This document shows, one piece after another, positions 50,085 through 58,714 of a stretch of 64,000 nt of DNA. The first letter of the stretch is position 1. Every line of letters begins with the position of its first letter. Under the pieces are notes generated by a model. That model did no database searches and was not told the DNA's origin. It saw only the letters and a list, made by a program, of their open reading frames with translations. This DNA comes from Nonomuraea soli (lineage in GTDB: Bacteria; Actinomycetota; Actinomycetes; Streptosporangiales; Streptosporangiaceae): positions 310,001-374,000 of the forward strand of contig NZ_JACDUR010000003.1 of the NCBI RefSeq assembly GCF_013761175.1, written 5' to 3'. A program made the position numbers and the translations under genes.

Positions 50085-51201
50085 CCGCGGGCGGAGTGAA
50101 ACCGTTGAAGCAGATCGAGGCGTAGCTGGTGGTGTAGGCGCCCGCGCTGAGGATGTCCACGTGGTCGCCCGCCGTCAGCCCGAGGGGCAGCGTGTACGGC
50201 GCACGCTCGAAGAGGATGTCGGCGCTGTCGCAGGTCGGCCCGGCCAGCACCGCGGGCCCCTCGGGGCCGCCGTCGAGCGCGGTCGACACGCGGTAGCGGA
50301 TCGCCTCCCCTTCGGTCTCGGCCAACCCGCCGAACCGGCCGATGTCGAGATAGATCCACCGATCCTTGCTGCGCTCGTCCGACACCAGGACGATCTCGGT
50401 GCGCAGCACACCCGCGTCGGCGACCAGGCAGCGGCCGGGCTCCATCGCCAGCTCGCCGGCGAAGTCAGGCAAGTGGCGGGTGACCGAGGCCAGGATCGCC
50501 TCGCCGTACGCGCTCATCGGCGGCTGCTCGCCCTGATAGCGGGCGGGCAGCCCGCCGCCCATGTTGAGCAGGCGCATCGGCAGGCCGCAGTCGGCGAAGG
50601 CCTGCGCGGCGGCGGCGATCGGGGCCTCCCAGCTCGTGGGGTCGAGCTGCTGGGAGCCGACGTGGAAGGAGATGCCGACGGGCACCAGGCCCAGGTCGAA
50701 GGCCTTCCTCAGCAGCGTGGCGGCCTGCTCGGGCGGGCAGCCGAACTTGCGGCCCAGCGGCCACAGCGCGCCGGCCGAGGTGGCGGCGATCCGGCAGAAG
50801 ACCTGGGCTCCCGGAGCGTGCTCGGCCAGCTTCTCCAGCTCCTGCGGGCTGTCGAAGACGAACAGGCGCACACCGCGTGAGTACGCGTAGGCGATGTCCC
50901 GCGCCTTTTTGGCGGGGTTGCCGTAGGAAAGCGTTTCAGGAGCCGCGCCTGCGGCCAGGCAGAGGTCGATTTCCGCGGTGCTGGCCACGTCGAAAGAAGC
51001 GCCCTGGCGGACCAGCAGCTCGACGATTTCGGGCTGCGGGTTGGCTTTCACGGCGTAATAGCACGTCACGCCGGGAAAGGTCCGGGTGAACTCGTTCAGG
51101 CGTTCGGCGACGACATGCAGGTCCAGCACGAGGACCGGGGTCGCGGGGGTCTGCTCGGCGAGGTGGGCCCGAGCGCGCTCGAAGCTCTGGAGGGTGGTCA
51201 C
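50062..51201 (-). CDS. Ornithine/diamino acid decarboxylase (group IV, PLP)
   Basis: A fold-III (alanine-racemase-like) PLP decarboxylase of 379 residues, the length of short bacterial ornithine decarboxylases. Lys52 in YYAVKANPQPEIV binds PLP; HVGSQ and MEPGRCLVADAG follow; Cys324 in GPTCDSADIL and the C-terminal GAYTTSYASICFNGF complete the second half of the active site. It most likely makes putrescine from ornithine, though lysine or carboxynorspermidine activity is possible. GTG 51201 has no Shine-Dalgarno site and lies 8 nt after CATACT. It is divergent from a homospermidine synthase gene, which uses putrescine as substrate, supporting the assignment. Confidence 0.87.
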   Translation of the reverse strand: MTTLQSFERARAHLAEQTPATPVLVLDLHVVAERLNEFTRTFPGVTCYYAVKANPQPEIVELLVRQGASFDVASTAEIDLCLAAGAAPETLSYGNPAKKARDIAYAYSRGVRLFVFDSPQELEKLAEHAPGAQVFCRIAATSAGALWPLGRKFGCPPEQAATLLRKAFDLGLVPVGISFHVGSQQLDPTSWEAPIAAAAQAFADCGLPMRLLNMGGGLPARYQGEQPPMSAYGEAILASVTRHLPDFAGELAMEPGRCLVADAGVLRTEIVLVSDERSKDRWIYLDIGRFGGLAETEGEAIRYRVSTALDGGPEGPAVLAGPTCDSADILFERAPYTLPLGLTAGDHVDILSAGAYTTSYASICFNGFTPPAVICLDLD

Positions 51202-51237
51202 GAGCGATGAGTATGCACACTTTTTCGCGCCCGCGCG

Positions 51238-51301
51238 TTGACTGAACAGCCATTCAAAATTGACTGGTTAACCATTCAGCGACTGACTGGTTAGCCATTC
51301 A
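51238..51301. repeat. Three tandem 19-bp operator-like repeats in the polyamine promoter
   Basis: TTGACTGAACAGCCATTCA (51238-51256), TTGACTGGTTAACCATTCA (51260-51278) and CTGACTGGTTAGCCATTCA (51283-51301) recur every 22-23 bp, about two helical turns. The middle copy is almost a perfect palindrome (TGACTGGTTAACCATTCA). They lie between the divergent decarboxylase and homospermidine synthase genes and look like repressor sites for both. Confidence 0.75.
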
Positions 51302-51381
51302 GTGAAATACCGATTTTACCCGGCCTGTATTCGTGCTAAATTCGCGGCGGTCTTTTTGTTCCCCCGCTGGAGGCTTTCTTC

Positions 51382-52842
51382 ATGACGACCCCCGCCCGCC
51401 GTCTCACCGTCAAGGGCCGGGTGCTGCTCCTCGGCTCCGGCTCGGTCTCGCGTTGCCTCCAGCCGCTGCTGCTGCGCCACCTGGACATGGACTTCACCAA
51501 GCTCACGGTGATGGACTTCGAGGACTACGCCGGGCTCATCCCCGACACCCTCGCCGCCGGCGCCACCTACGTGCGTGACCGCATCACCCCGGAGAACATG
51601 GCCGAAACGCTGGCCAAGTACGTCGGCGACGGCGACCTGCTGATCAACCTGAGCTGGAACATCGGCACCGAGGACATCATCGACTGGTGCCAGGACCACG
51701 GCGTGCGCTACGTCGACACCTCCGTCGAACTCTGGGACCCGTACGCCGACCAGGCCGACACCCCGCCTGTCGAGCGCACCCTCTACCACCGCCACATGGG
51801 CCTGCGGAAGAAGGCCAGGTCCTGGCGCCCCGACGGCCCCACCGCGGTCGTCGAACACGGTGCCAACCCCGGCCTGGTCTCCCACTGGACCAAGGTCGCG
51901 CTGGAGGACATCGCCAAGCAGCTGCTGAAGCAGGGCGTCGACGAGAGCCGCCGGGCGAAGCTGGAAGGCCTGCTCGACGCCGCCGACTACCCGCACCTGG
52001 CCCACGACCTCGGCGTCAAGGTCATCCACATCTCCGAGCGCGACACCCAGATCAGCGACAAGCCCAAGGAAGTCGGCGAGTTCGTCAACACCTGGTCGAT
52101 CGAGGGCTTCTACGAGGAGGGCGTCGCCCCGGCCGAGATGGGCTGGGGCACCCACGAGCGCACCCTGCCCGCCAACGCCCACACCCACGCCGAGGGCCCG
52201 CGCAACCAGATCTGCCTCGCCCAGGCGGGCCACTCCACCTGGGTGCGGAGCTGGGTCCCCGAGGCCGGCTCCATCCACGGCATGGTCGTACGGCACGGCG
52301 AGGCCATGACCATCAGCGACTACCTGACCGTGTGGAACGGTGACGAGGCCGTCTACCGTCCCACCGTCCACTACGCCTACCTGCCGACGGACGCCGCCAT
52401 CGCCTCCTGGCTGGAGTGCCGCATGAACGGCTACCGCCTGCAGGAGCCGCAACGCATCATGACCGACGAGATCGTCAGCGGGCGCGACGAGCTCGGCGTG
52501 CTGCTCATGGGCCACGACCTGACCTCGTGGTGGGTCGGCTCGCAGCTCGACATCCACGAGGCCCGGGAGCTGGTGCCCGGCCAGAACGCCACCACGCTGC
52601 AGGTGGCCGCCTCGGTGCTGGGCGCCGTCGCCTGGATCCTCGACAACCCCGACGCCGGCCTGTGCACGCCCGAGGACCTGGACCACAAGGTCGTCCTCGA
52701 CTGGGCCAACCCGTACCTGGGCCCGACGCCGTCGGTGCAGTCGGACTGGACGCCGCTGACCGACAGGTACCAGCCGTTCGAGAAGTTCGTCGCCGAGCCG
52801 GGCGAGGACGACGTCTGGCAGTTCGGCACCTTCCTGGTGTGA
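51382..52842 (+). CDS. Homospermidine synthase
   Basis: An NAD-dependent enzyme that joins two putrescines (or putrescine and another diamine) into sym-homospermidine with release of ammonia. 486 residues, saccharopine-dehydrogenase-like. N-terminal Rossmann VKGRVLLLGSGSVSRCLQPLLLRHL, then LINLSWNIGTEDIIDWCQDHGVRYVDTSVELWDPY, and the family-specific VVEHGANPGLVSHWTK, WGTHERTLP and LMGHDLTSWWVGSQL. ATG 51382 follows CTGGAGG eight nt upstream. With the divergent decarboxylase it forms an ornithine-to-homospermidine path; homospermidine is uncommon as a main polyamine in actinobacteria. Confidence 0.92.
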   Translation: MTTPARRLTVKGRVLLLGSGSVSRCLQPLLLRHLDMDFTKLTVMDFEDYAGLIPDTLAAGATYVRDRITPENMAETLAKYVGDGDLLINLSWNIGTEDIIDWCQDHGVRYVDTSVELWDPYADQADTPPVERTLYHRHMGLRKKARSWRPDGPTAVVEHGANPGLVSHWTKVALEDIAKQLLKQGVDESRRAKLEGLLDAADYPHLAHDLGVKVIHISERDTQISDKPKEVGEFVNTWSIEGFYEEGVAPAEMGWGTHERTLPANAHTHAEGPRNQICLAQAGHSTWVRSWVPEAGSIHGMVVRHGEAMTISDYLTVWNGDEAVYRPTVHYAYLPTDAAIASWLECRMNGYRLQEPQRIMTDEIVSGRDELGVLLMGHDLTSWWVGSQLDIHEARELVPGQNATTLQVAASVLGAVAWILDNPDAGLCTPEDLDHKVVLDWANPYLGPTPSVQSDWTPLTDRYQPFEKFVAEPGEDDVWQFGTFLV

Positions 52843-52847
52843 CATTT

Positions 52848-52894
52848 CACGACAACGGCCCGGCACCTCTCGTGGGCGCCGGGCCGTTGTCGTG
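52848..52894. terminator. Bidirectional terminator between homospermidine synthase and aminotransferase genes
   Basis: A perfect 17-bp stem with a 13-nt loop lies between two convergent stop codons. The left arm starts CACGACAACGG and the right arm ends CCGTTGTCGTG. Confidence 0.85.
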
Positions 52895-52898
52895 CAAG

Positions 52899-53960
52899 TC
52901 AACGTGCGCGGAAGGCCGCGGCGGCCGCCAGGAACGCGTCGTTCTCGGCAGGGGCGCCGATCGAGACACGGGCGCCCTCCCCCGCGAACGGCCGCACGGC
53001 GATGCCCTCGGCCGCGCACGCGGCGGCGAAGTCGAGCGTGCGATCGCCCAGCCGCAGCCACACGAAGTTCGCCTCGGTGGGCGGCACCTCCCAGCCCTGC
53101 GCGATCAGCGTCTCGCGCACCCTGCTGCGCTCCTTGACCACCAGGTCGACCCGCTCCAGCAGCTCGTCCTCCGCCGCCAGCGAGGCCACCGCGGCGACCT
53201 GCGCCAGATGGTTGATCGCGAACGGCACGATGACCTTGCGCACCGCCGCCGCCACCGGCTCGTGGGCGATGAGGTAGCCGACACGCAGGCCCGCCAGGCC
53301 GTACGCCTTGGAGAAGGTGCGCAGCACGCAGACGTTCGGCCGGTCGCGGTAGAGCGTGAGACCGTCGACGACCTCCTCGTCACGCACGTACTCGCGGTAG
53401 GCCTCGTCGAGCACCACCAGCACGTCCTGCGGCACCCTGTCGAGGAAGGCCACCAGCTTGTCGCGGCGGATCGACGTGCCCGTCGGGTTGTTCGGGTTGC
53501 ACACGAAGATCATGCGTGTGCGGTCGGTGATCGCCTCCGCCATCGCGTCGAGGTCGTGGTCCTCGCCGTCGAGCGGCACCCGCACCGAGGTCACCCCGGC
53601 CAGGTCCGCCAGCAGCGGGTAGGCCTCGAACGAACGCCACGCGTAGATGACCTCCGCGCCCGGCTCGGCGATGGTCGCGAACAACTCCTGGGCCACCGTG
53701 ACCGAGCCGGCGCCCAGGGCGACGTGCTCGGCGGGCACCTCGAGCTTGGCCGCGATCGCCTCCGTCAGCCTGACCGCCGCGGGGTCCGGATAACGGTTGA
53801 TCTGCGTCGCCCCCTCGGCGATCGCCTGGACCACCGAGGGCAGCGGGCCGTCGGGCGACTCGTTGGAGGAGAGCTTGAACGACCGGCCGTCGGGACCCAC
53901 GACGGCCTTCCCGGGAACGTAGCCGGGCATGGTGTCCAGGATGGAGCGGAAACGAGGCAT
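52899..53960 (-). CDS. Aromatic amino acid / histidinol-phosphate aminotransferase (Pat/HisC2-like)
   Basis: A fold-I PLP aminotransferase of 353 residues. [36 protein letters not shown], the cofactor-facing [11 protein letters not shown] and [11 protein letters not shown], and the Schiff-base Lys in [15 protein letters not shown] are all present. The [14 protein letters not shown] stretch resembles actinobacterial Pat (phenylalanine aminotransferase, HisC2) more than biosynthetic HisC. ATG 53960 is chosen; a GTG two codons earlier is too near the -10. The minus-strand TTATAT box upstream overlaps the -10 of the divergent MFS gene. Confidence 0.88.
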   Translation of the reverse strand: MPRFRSILDTMPGYVPGKAVVGPDGRSFKLSSNESPDGPLPSVVQAIAEGATQINRYPDPAAVRLTEAIAAKLEVPAEHVALGAGSVTVAQELFATIAEPGAEVIYAWRSFEAYPLLADLAGVTSVRVPLDGEDHDLDAMAEAITDRTRMIFVCNPNNPTGTSIRRDKLVAFLDRVPQDVLVVLDEAYREYVRDEEVVDGLTLYRDRPNVCVLRTFSKAYGLAGLRVGYLIAHEPVAAAVRKVIVPFAINHLAQVAAVASLAAEDELLERVDLVVKERSRVRETLIAQGWEVPPTEANFVWLRLGDRTLDFAAACAAEGIAVRPFAGEGARVSIGAPAENDAFLAAAAAFRAR

Positions 53961-53983
53961 GGGCACACGATATAACTCTCCGG

Positions 53984-55159
53984 GTGAACCCCGACTTCCG
54001 GCGCTTATGGACCGGTTCCGCCATCAGCCAGCTGGGGTCAGCGGTCGGAATGGTCGCCGTTCCCATCATCGCGATCAACCAGGTGCACGCCTCTCCCTTC
54101 CAGGTCGCCCTGCTGGGCGTGCTCGCCGCCGGGACCACGGCGGTGCTGGCCTTCCCGGTCGGGCGGGCGATCGAGTTCCGCCGCAAGCGGCCGGTGATGA
54201 TCGCGACGGACCTGGCCCGCTGCCTGGCGTTGCTGAGCCTGCTGCCGCTGCCCTGGGTGACCTATCCGCACCTGTGTCTCGTGGCGGTGGTCACCGCGAC
54301 GGGCATCGTCTCCCACGCCGCCGCCTCGCAGTCGCACCTCAAGGCGCTCGTGACCAGAGAGGAGCTGATCGAGGCCAACAGCCGCCTGGAATCCACCCGC
54401 TGGCTCAGCATCACCGTCGGGCCCTCGGCCGGCGGCGCCCTGGTCGGGCTCCTCAGCGCCGCCGGCGTGCTGCTCATCGACGCGCTCTCGTTCCTGGCCT
54501 CCGTGTTCACCATCCGACGCCTGCGCACCCCTGAGCCAGAACCGCCCGAGCGCGCCGACGGCGGCTCGCGCCGCGAGGAGCTCTTCGCGGGCTGGAGATT
54601 CGCCCGCGGGCACCCCGTCCTGATGCCGATGCTCCTCAGCTGGGTGGGCTTCACGGGCGGCAGCGCCATGGCCGGCGGCGTGGCCGCCTACTTCTACCTC
54701 AACGACCTCGGCTTCACCGCGTGGCAGTACGGCCTGCTGATGGGGGTGCCGTCGCTCGGCGGCTTCCTGGGGGCCCGGCTGGCCCCTCGCCTCGCCGTAC
54801 GGCTGGGCCAGGTACGCGCCCTGTGGTGGGCCAGCCAGCTGCGCGGCCCCTGGTACCTCCTCATCGCCCTCGCGGTGCCAGGACCCGTCGGGCTGGCGAT
54901 GTGCGGCGTCGGATTCGGCATGGTGCTGCTCTTCGCCGGCGCCGCCAACTCCACGATGACCGCCTACCGCCAGGCCTGCACGCCCCAGGAGCTGATGTCG
55001 CGGGTGACCACGCTGTGGGCCTTCGCCACGACCGTGTCGCAGCCGCTCTTCATGGTGCTCGGCGGCCTGCTGGCCACCTGGTTCGACAGCAGGACCACGC
55101 TCCTGGTGGCCACGGTCGTCATGTGCTCGGCTGCCCTGAGGCTGCCGCGCGCAGCATAG
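53984..55159 (+). CDS. MFS transporter (drug-efflux type)
   Basis: A 12-helix major-facilitator protein of 391 residues, of the MFS_3/enterobactin-exporter-like group common in actinobacteria. Motifs: [62 protein letters not shown] (motif A-like) and [32 protein letters not shown] 53984 is exactly 7 nt after TATAAC, with no Shine-Dalgarno site, so leaderless. Its 3' end overlaps the convergent Nudix gene by 41 nt. The exported compound is unknown. Confidence 0.87.
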   Translation: MNPDFRRLWTGSAISQLGSAVGMVAVPIIAINQVHASPFQVALLGVLAAGTTAVLAFPVGRAIEFRRKRPVMIATDLARCLALLSLLPLPWVTYPHLCLVAVVTATGIVSHAAASQSHLKALVTREELIEANSRLESTRWLSITVGPSAGGALVGLLSAAGVLLIDALSFLASVFTIRRLRTPEPEPPERADGGSRREELFAGWRFARGHPVLMPMLLSWVGFTGGSAMAGGVAAYFYLNDLGFTAWQYGLLMGVPSLGGFLGARLAPRLAVRLGQVRALWWASQLRGPWYLLIALAVPGPVGLAMCGVGFGMVLLFAGAANSTMTAYRQACTPQELMSRVTTLWAFATTVSQPLFMVLGGLLATWFDSRTTLLVATVVMCSAALRLPRAA

Positions 55160-55799
55160 GAGGATGCAGCGCCTCGACGGGGCCACGGCGATACAGCTTG
55201 GCCGGACGGCCCCCGTCGCGGGTCGTGGCCGAACCCGTCTCGATGAGGAAACCCTCGGCCTTGGTGACCTTGCGGTGGAAGTTACGGGGGTCGAGCTGGC
55301 GCCCCCACACGATCTCGTAGACCCGCCGCAGCTCGGCCACGGTGAACTCGGGCGGGCAGAAAGCGGCGCCCAGCGGGGTGTACTCCAGCTTCGCCCTGGC
55401 CCGCTCGATGCCGTCGAGCATGATGCGCCGGTGGTCGAAAGCCATCGCGGTCAGGTCGTCGACCGGCACCCACGCCATGTGCGCCTGCTCGGAAGCCGGC
55501 AGATCGGGCGCCAGCCCCAGATAGGCCACGCTCACCACCCGCTGGCGGGGGTCACGGTCGGGGTAGCCGTAGGTCTGCAGCTGCTCCAGGTGCACCGGAG
55601 CGCCAGGGAGCCCGGCCCGCTCGGCCAGGATCCGGCGGGCGGCATCGGGCAGGTCCTCGTCGAGCTGGATGAAGCCGCCGGACAACGACCAGCGCCGGAG
55701 GTAGGGCGGGTTGTCGCGACGCCACACCAGGGCACTCAGGGCATTGCACCGCACCGTGAGCACGACGAGGTCCACGCTGACCGGAATCCTGGGGACCAT
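55119..55799 (-). CDS. NrtR-like Nudix-fold regulator
   Basis: A 226-residue protein with an N-terminal Nudix fold (about 8-135) and a C-terminal winged helix (about 140-205, FTVAELRRVYEIVWGRQLDPRNFHRKVTKAEGFLIETG). The Nudix box reads GGFIQLDEDLPDAARRILAERAGL: the catalytic REUxEE has become RRILAER, so hydrolysis is unlikely. This suits NrtR-type regulators that sense ADP-ribose or NAD metabolites. ATG 55799 is 7 nt after TAACGT, no Shine-Dalgarno site. It lies 10 nt after a long minus-strand gene but has its own promoter. Target genes are not visible in the window. Confidence 0.82.
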   Translation of the reverse strand: MVPRIPVSVDLVVLTVRCNALSALVWRRDNPPYLRRWSLSGGFIQLDEDLPDAARRILAERAGLPGAPVHLEQLQTYGYPDRDPRQRVVSVAYLGLAPDLPASEQAHMAWVPVDDLTAMAFDHRRIMLDGIERARAKLEYTPLGAAFCPPEFTVAELRRVYEIVWGRQLDPRNFHRKVTKAEGFLIETGSATTRDGGRPAKLYRRGPVEALHPPMLRAAASGQPST

Positions 55800-55809
55800 G
55801 CCAGGCACG

Positions 55810-57603
55810 TTACTGGATGCGGACGTGCAGAGGCTCCGATGCCTGTTTGCCGTTCATCGTGCCGACGCCGATCCGCACCCACGAGCCCTTGGGCACCTGG
55901 CGCCAGTCGAACGGCACCCACGTCTCCATCACGCCCTCGCCCTGGTCCTCCAGGGCCTCCACGGCCTCGATGATGGGCAGCGTCGCCTCGCCGCCCTCCC
56001 AGGTCACGGTGATGACGCCGCCGCTCTCCAGCTCGTAGCCGCGCAGGCGCACGCCGTCCGCGCCGTTGTCGGGCGAGCGGATGGCGTCGACGGCGATCGG
56101 CCGGTCGGCGTCCGACAGCAGTTCGTCCTGGAGCGACGGGCTGCCGCAGGTGTAGAAGTCGCTCCACATGTAGGAGACGACCTTCTGCACGTAGCGCCCG
56201 GTCATGGCGACGGCCTGGTCCAGGCGTTCCTTGGTGGTCTTGCCGCGGGTGCCCTGGGCGGCGCAGGGTTCGGTGCCCGACGGCTCGAACGCCTCCACGT
56301 TGGCCCACAGCTCCACGTCGTCGCCCTGCTCGATGAGCTGGTCGCGGACGTCGGCCATGGCGCGGAAGTACTCGCGGGTCGAGCCTCGGTAGGCGGTGCC
56401 GAAGGTGGCGTCGCCGACCACCGGCTTGAGGCTGGCGTCGACCGGGTCGTCTCGCTCGTCGGGCCAGTAGAGCGCGCCCTTGCCGGTGCCGCGGCCGTCC
56501 TGGGGCACGATGATGCCCACGCCCGTCGCGGCCAGGGCCCTGAATCCGGCCGCGACCTGGGCGGGGCTCTGGCCGTGGTCGACGCGCTTGCGGGCGTCGA
56601 TGTACGGGGAGATCAGGATCTGCTTGTCGGCCGACAGCTCCTGCTGCACGAGCAGGTGCTGCTCCCTGAAGACGTCGAGCGTCGGGTTGCTCTCCAGCGC
56701 GGCCGTCATCTGCACCTCGAACGGCTGGTAGACGCCGCCGAGCGCGATGTTGTCCTTGAAGCGCGCGCCGTAGTCCTGCAGGATGCGCCGGGTCAGCGTG
56801 GTCAGGGCGTTGAGGTGTTCGGGGTCGGCGCGGATGGGCCGGTCCGGGTCGCGCGGGGCCAGGGGCAGGGCGGGGAAGACCTGCACGCCGAACTGCTCGC
56901 CGAGCGCCAGCAGCTGTTCGAGGCTGTCGGTCTTGGAGGCGGCGATCAGGATGACGTCGTAGTCCTGGGCCTCGGTGAAGTCGCAGGTGGCCGAGTCGGA
57001 GCCGTCGGAGGGGGCCACGAGGCGGAAGTAGGCCCGCTTGCCCTCGCCGGGGATGACGCGTTCCATCTGCGGGCAGCGGAAGATCGAGGGGCCGAACGAC
57101 TCGTCGGTGCGGTAGGCGTAGACATGCTTGATGCGGTTGCCGGGGTTCGCCTGCTTCAGCTCGTCCTGGGCGGCCTGGAGGCAGGTGCGCCCGTTCTCCT
57201 GGCAACCCTCGAACATCGGGTCGACCTCGCCGTTCTTCAGCAGCAGGCCGTCCTTGATGGCACGGTGCTGCATGCCGTACCCGATCCTGATCACCGTGTC
57301 GCCGCCCACCAGGTGGATGTCCTCCATCTGGTGGCGCCACGTGCAGGGGTTGGTCGACGGGGTGATCCAGTAGCCGGTGATCGCGTAGCGGACCTTCTCA
57401 GTGGTCTTGAAGGTGCCGCACTCGTCGCGGATCTCGGTCGTGGTCGGCGAGGGCATCGCCGTGGGCTTCGCGGACGAGGACGGCGTGGCCGTGCTCTTCT
57501 CGCTGACCTTGACCGGCGGTTTCTCGGCGCCGGGCAGGACCATCACCACGGCGGCGACCGCGGCGATGATGGCCGCGCCGAGCAGCCCGATGAGCCAGCG
57601 CAC
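55810..57603 (-). CDS. Secreted or membrane-anchored DUF4434-type protein
   Basis: A 597-residue protein. It has a hydrophobic N-terminus (about 3-24) that may be an anchor or signal, a Pro/Ser/Thr linker, and a large domain that matches actinobacterial DUF4434 proteins, predicted glycoside-hydrolase-like TIM barrels. Segments such as YDVILIAASKTDSLEQLLALGEQFGVQVFPALPLAP and GGVYQPFEVQMTAAL, VELWANVEAFEP are barrel-like with candidate acidic residues. A C-terminal beta-rich part follows (about 500-597). It starts 2 nt after the upstream GT4 stop on the same strand, so it belongs to the glycopolymer block and may trim or modify the polymer outside the cell. The start is ATG 57603. Function not known. 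Confidence 0.7.
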   Translation of the reverse strand: MRWLIGLLGAAIIAAVAAVVMVLPGAEKPPVKVSEKSTATPSSSAKPTAMPSPTTTEIRDECGTFKTTEKVRYAITGYWITPSTNPCTWRHQMEDIHLVGGDTVIRIGYGMQHRAIKDGLLLKNGEVDPMFEGCQENGRTCLQAAQDELKQANPGNRIKHVYAYRTDESFGPSIFRCPQMERVIPGEGKRAYFRLVAPSDGSDSATCDFTEAQDYDVILIAASKTDSLEQLLALGEQFGVQVFPALPLAPRDPDRPIRADPEHLNALTTLTRRILQDYGARFKDNIALGGVYQPFEVQMTAALESNPTLDVFREQHLLVQQELSADKQILISPYIDARKRVDHGQSPAQVAAGFRALAATGVGIIVPQDGRGTGKGALYWPDERDDPVDASLKPVVGDATFGTAYRGSTREYFRAMADVRDQLIEQGDDVELWANVEAFEPSGTEPCAAQGTRGKTTKERLDQAVAMTGRYVQKVVSYMWSDFYTCGSPSLQDELLSDADRPIAVDAIRSPDNGADGVRLRGYELESGGVITVTWEGGEATLPIIEAVEALEDQGEGVMETWVPFDWRQVPKGSWVRIGVGTMNGKQASEPLHVRIQ

Positions 57604-57605
57604 CG

Positions 57606-58694
57606 CTACTTCAGCACCCCGGCCCAGGTCTCGAGCTGGGCGACGAACCGGCGCGCCGAGTTCGGCCAGTGGTGGTTGGCCCTGGCCGAGGAGTAGCCGC
57701 GCGCGCCCTGCGCCTTGCGCTCGCGCTCGTCGTCACGCAGGGTCAGTACGGCCTGGGCCACGGCCTTCGGGTCCTGCCACGGCACGACCACGCCGCTGTC
57801 GTAGCGCTCCACGAGCTCGACGGCCCGCGGCGAGGGGGTCGTGATGACGGGGATGCCGTGCGCCATGTACTCCACGATCTTGGTCGGCATCGAGTGCCGG
57901 TAGTTGGGCTCGTCGTGCAGCAGCGACAGGCCCGCCAGGGCGCCGTCGAGCCGCTTGAGCGCCTCGTCGTTGGGCATGAAGTCGCGCCACTCCAGCAGGC
58001 CGTCCTGGACCGCCTGGTTGAGCATCGGGCGCGACTGCGGGTCGGCGTAGCCGATCAGCTCCACGGAGATCTTGTACGGCTGCAGCAGCCTGGCCACCTC
58101 GACCGCCTCCTGGACCCCACGGGCCCAGGACATCCAGCCCAGGTAGACCACCCGGTCGTCTCCGGGAGGGGTGACGGAGTCGGGCACCCAGGTCTCGTTG
58201 GGCACGATCAGGTGGGCTTCCTTGAAGCGCCCCGCGTAGGCCGTCTCGGCCAGCAGCAGGTGCAGCTTCCGCTCCGCCGTACTCTCCAGCATGCGCACCA
58301 GGGCGCGGACGGGAGGCCGCAACATCGCGGGCAGCCACGGCTTCAGCGACATCGCGGCCGGGTTGTCCTCGTGCACGTCCCAGATGGTCGGCGGACGGTT
58401 GCGCACGCCCCAGACCGCGAACAGCAGCTCGGGGTCGTGGATGAGCACCAGGTCGACCTTGTTGCGCATCTGCTTGAACAGCTTGCGCGCGGCCATGACC
58501 GCCGACAGGCGCTTGCGCTCGGCGGCCCGCGGCAGGTCCACCCCGGTCACCCAGGGTCGCGGAACCACACCGCGGGCGGTGTACGGCGCGGCGTACGTGA
58601 CTTCATGACCGGCATCGACGAGCGCACGGATCTGCCGATGCAGGATCCGGGCGTCCTCGGGGTGATGCACCACCGTCATGACGAGCACGTGCAC
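57606..58694 (-). CDS. GT4 glycosyltransferase
   Basis: A 362-residue GT-B-fold glycosyltransferase. The acceptor-side domain begins MHVLVMTVVHHPEDARILHRQIRALVDAGHEV; the donor domain has VVYLGWMSWARGVQEAVEVA, and the acidic signature reads DEPNYRHSMPTKIVEYMAHGIPVITTP, the EX7E-like motif of family 4. It probably adds a sugar in a cell-surface polymer. The start is GTG 58694; it overlaps nothing and follows the dehydrogenase gene by 20 nt. Donor and acceptor cannot be deduced. Confidence 0.86.
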   Translation of the reverse strand: MHVLVMTVVHHPEDARILHRQIRALVDAGHEVTYAAPYTARGVVPRPWVTGVDLPRAAERKRLSAVMAARKLFKQMRNKVDLVLIHDPELLFAVWGVRNRPPTIWDVHEDNPAAMSLKPWLPAMLRPPVRALVRMLESTAERKLHLLLAETAYAGRFKEAHLIVPNETWVPDSVTPPGDDRVVYLGWMSWARGVQEAVEVARLLQPYKISVELIGYADPQSRPMLNQAVQDGLLEWRDFMPNDEALKRLDGALAGLSLLHDEPNYRHSMPTKIVEYMAHGIPVITTPSPRAVELVERYDSGVVVPWQDPKAVAQAVLTLRDDERERKAQGARGYSSARANHHWPNSARRFVAQLETWAGVLK

Positions 58695-58714
58695 TGAGCG
58701 CAGCCCTCCTGTCG

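Noticed and set aside
51238..51301. CRISPR array
   Set aside because: Only three 19-bp repeats with 3-4 bp between them; no spacers and no cas genes. Operators in a divergent promoter are a better reading.
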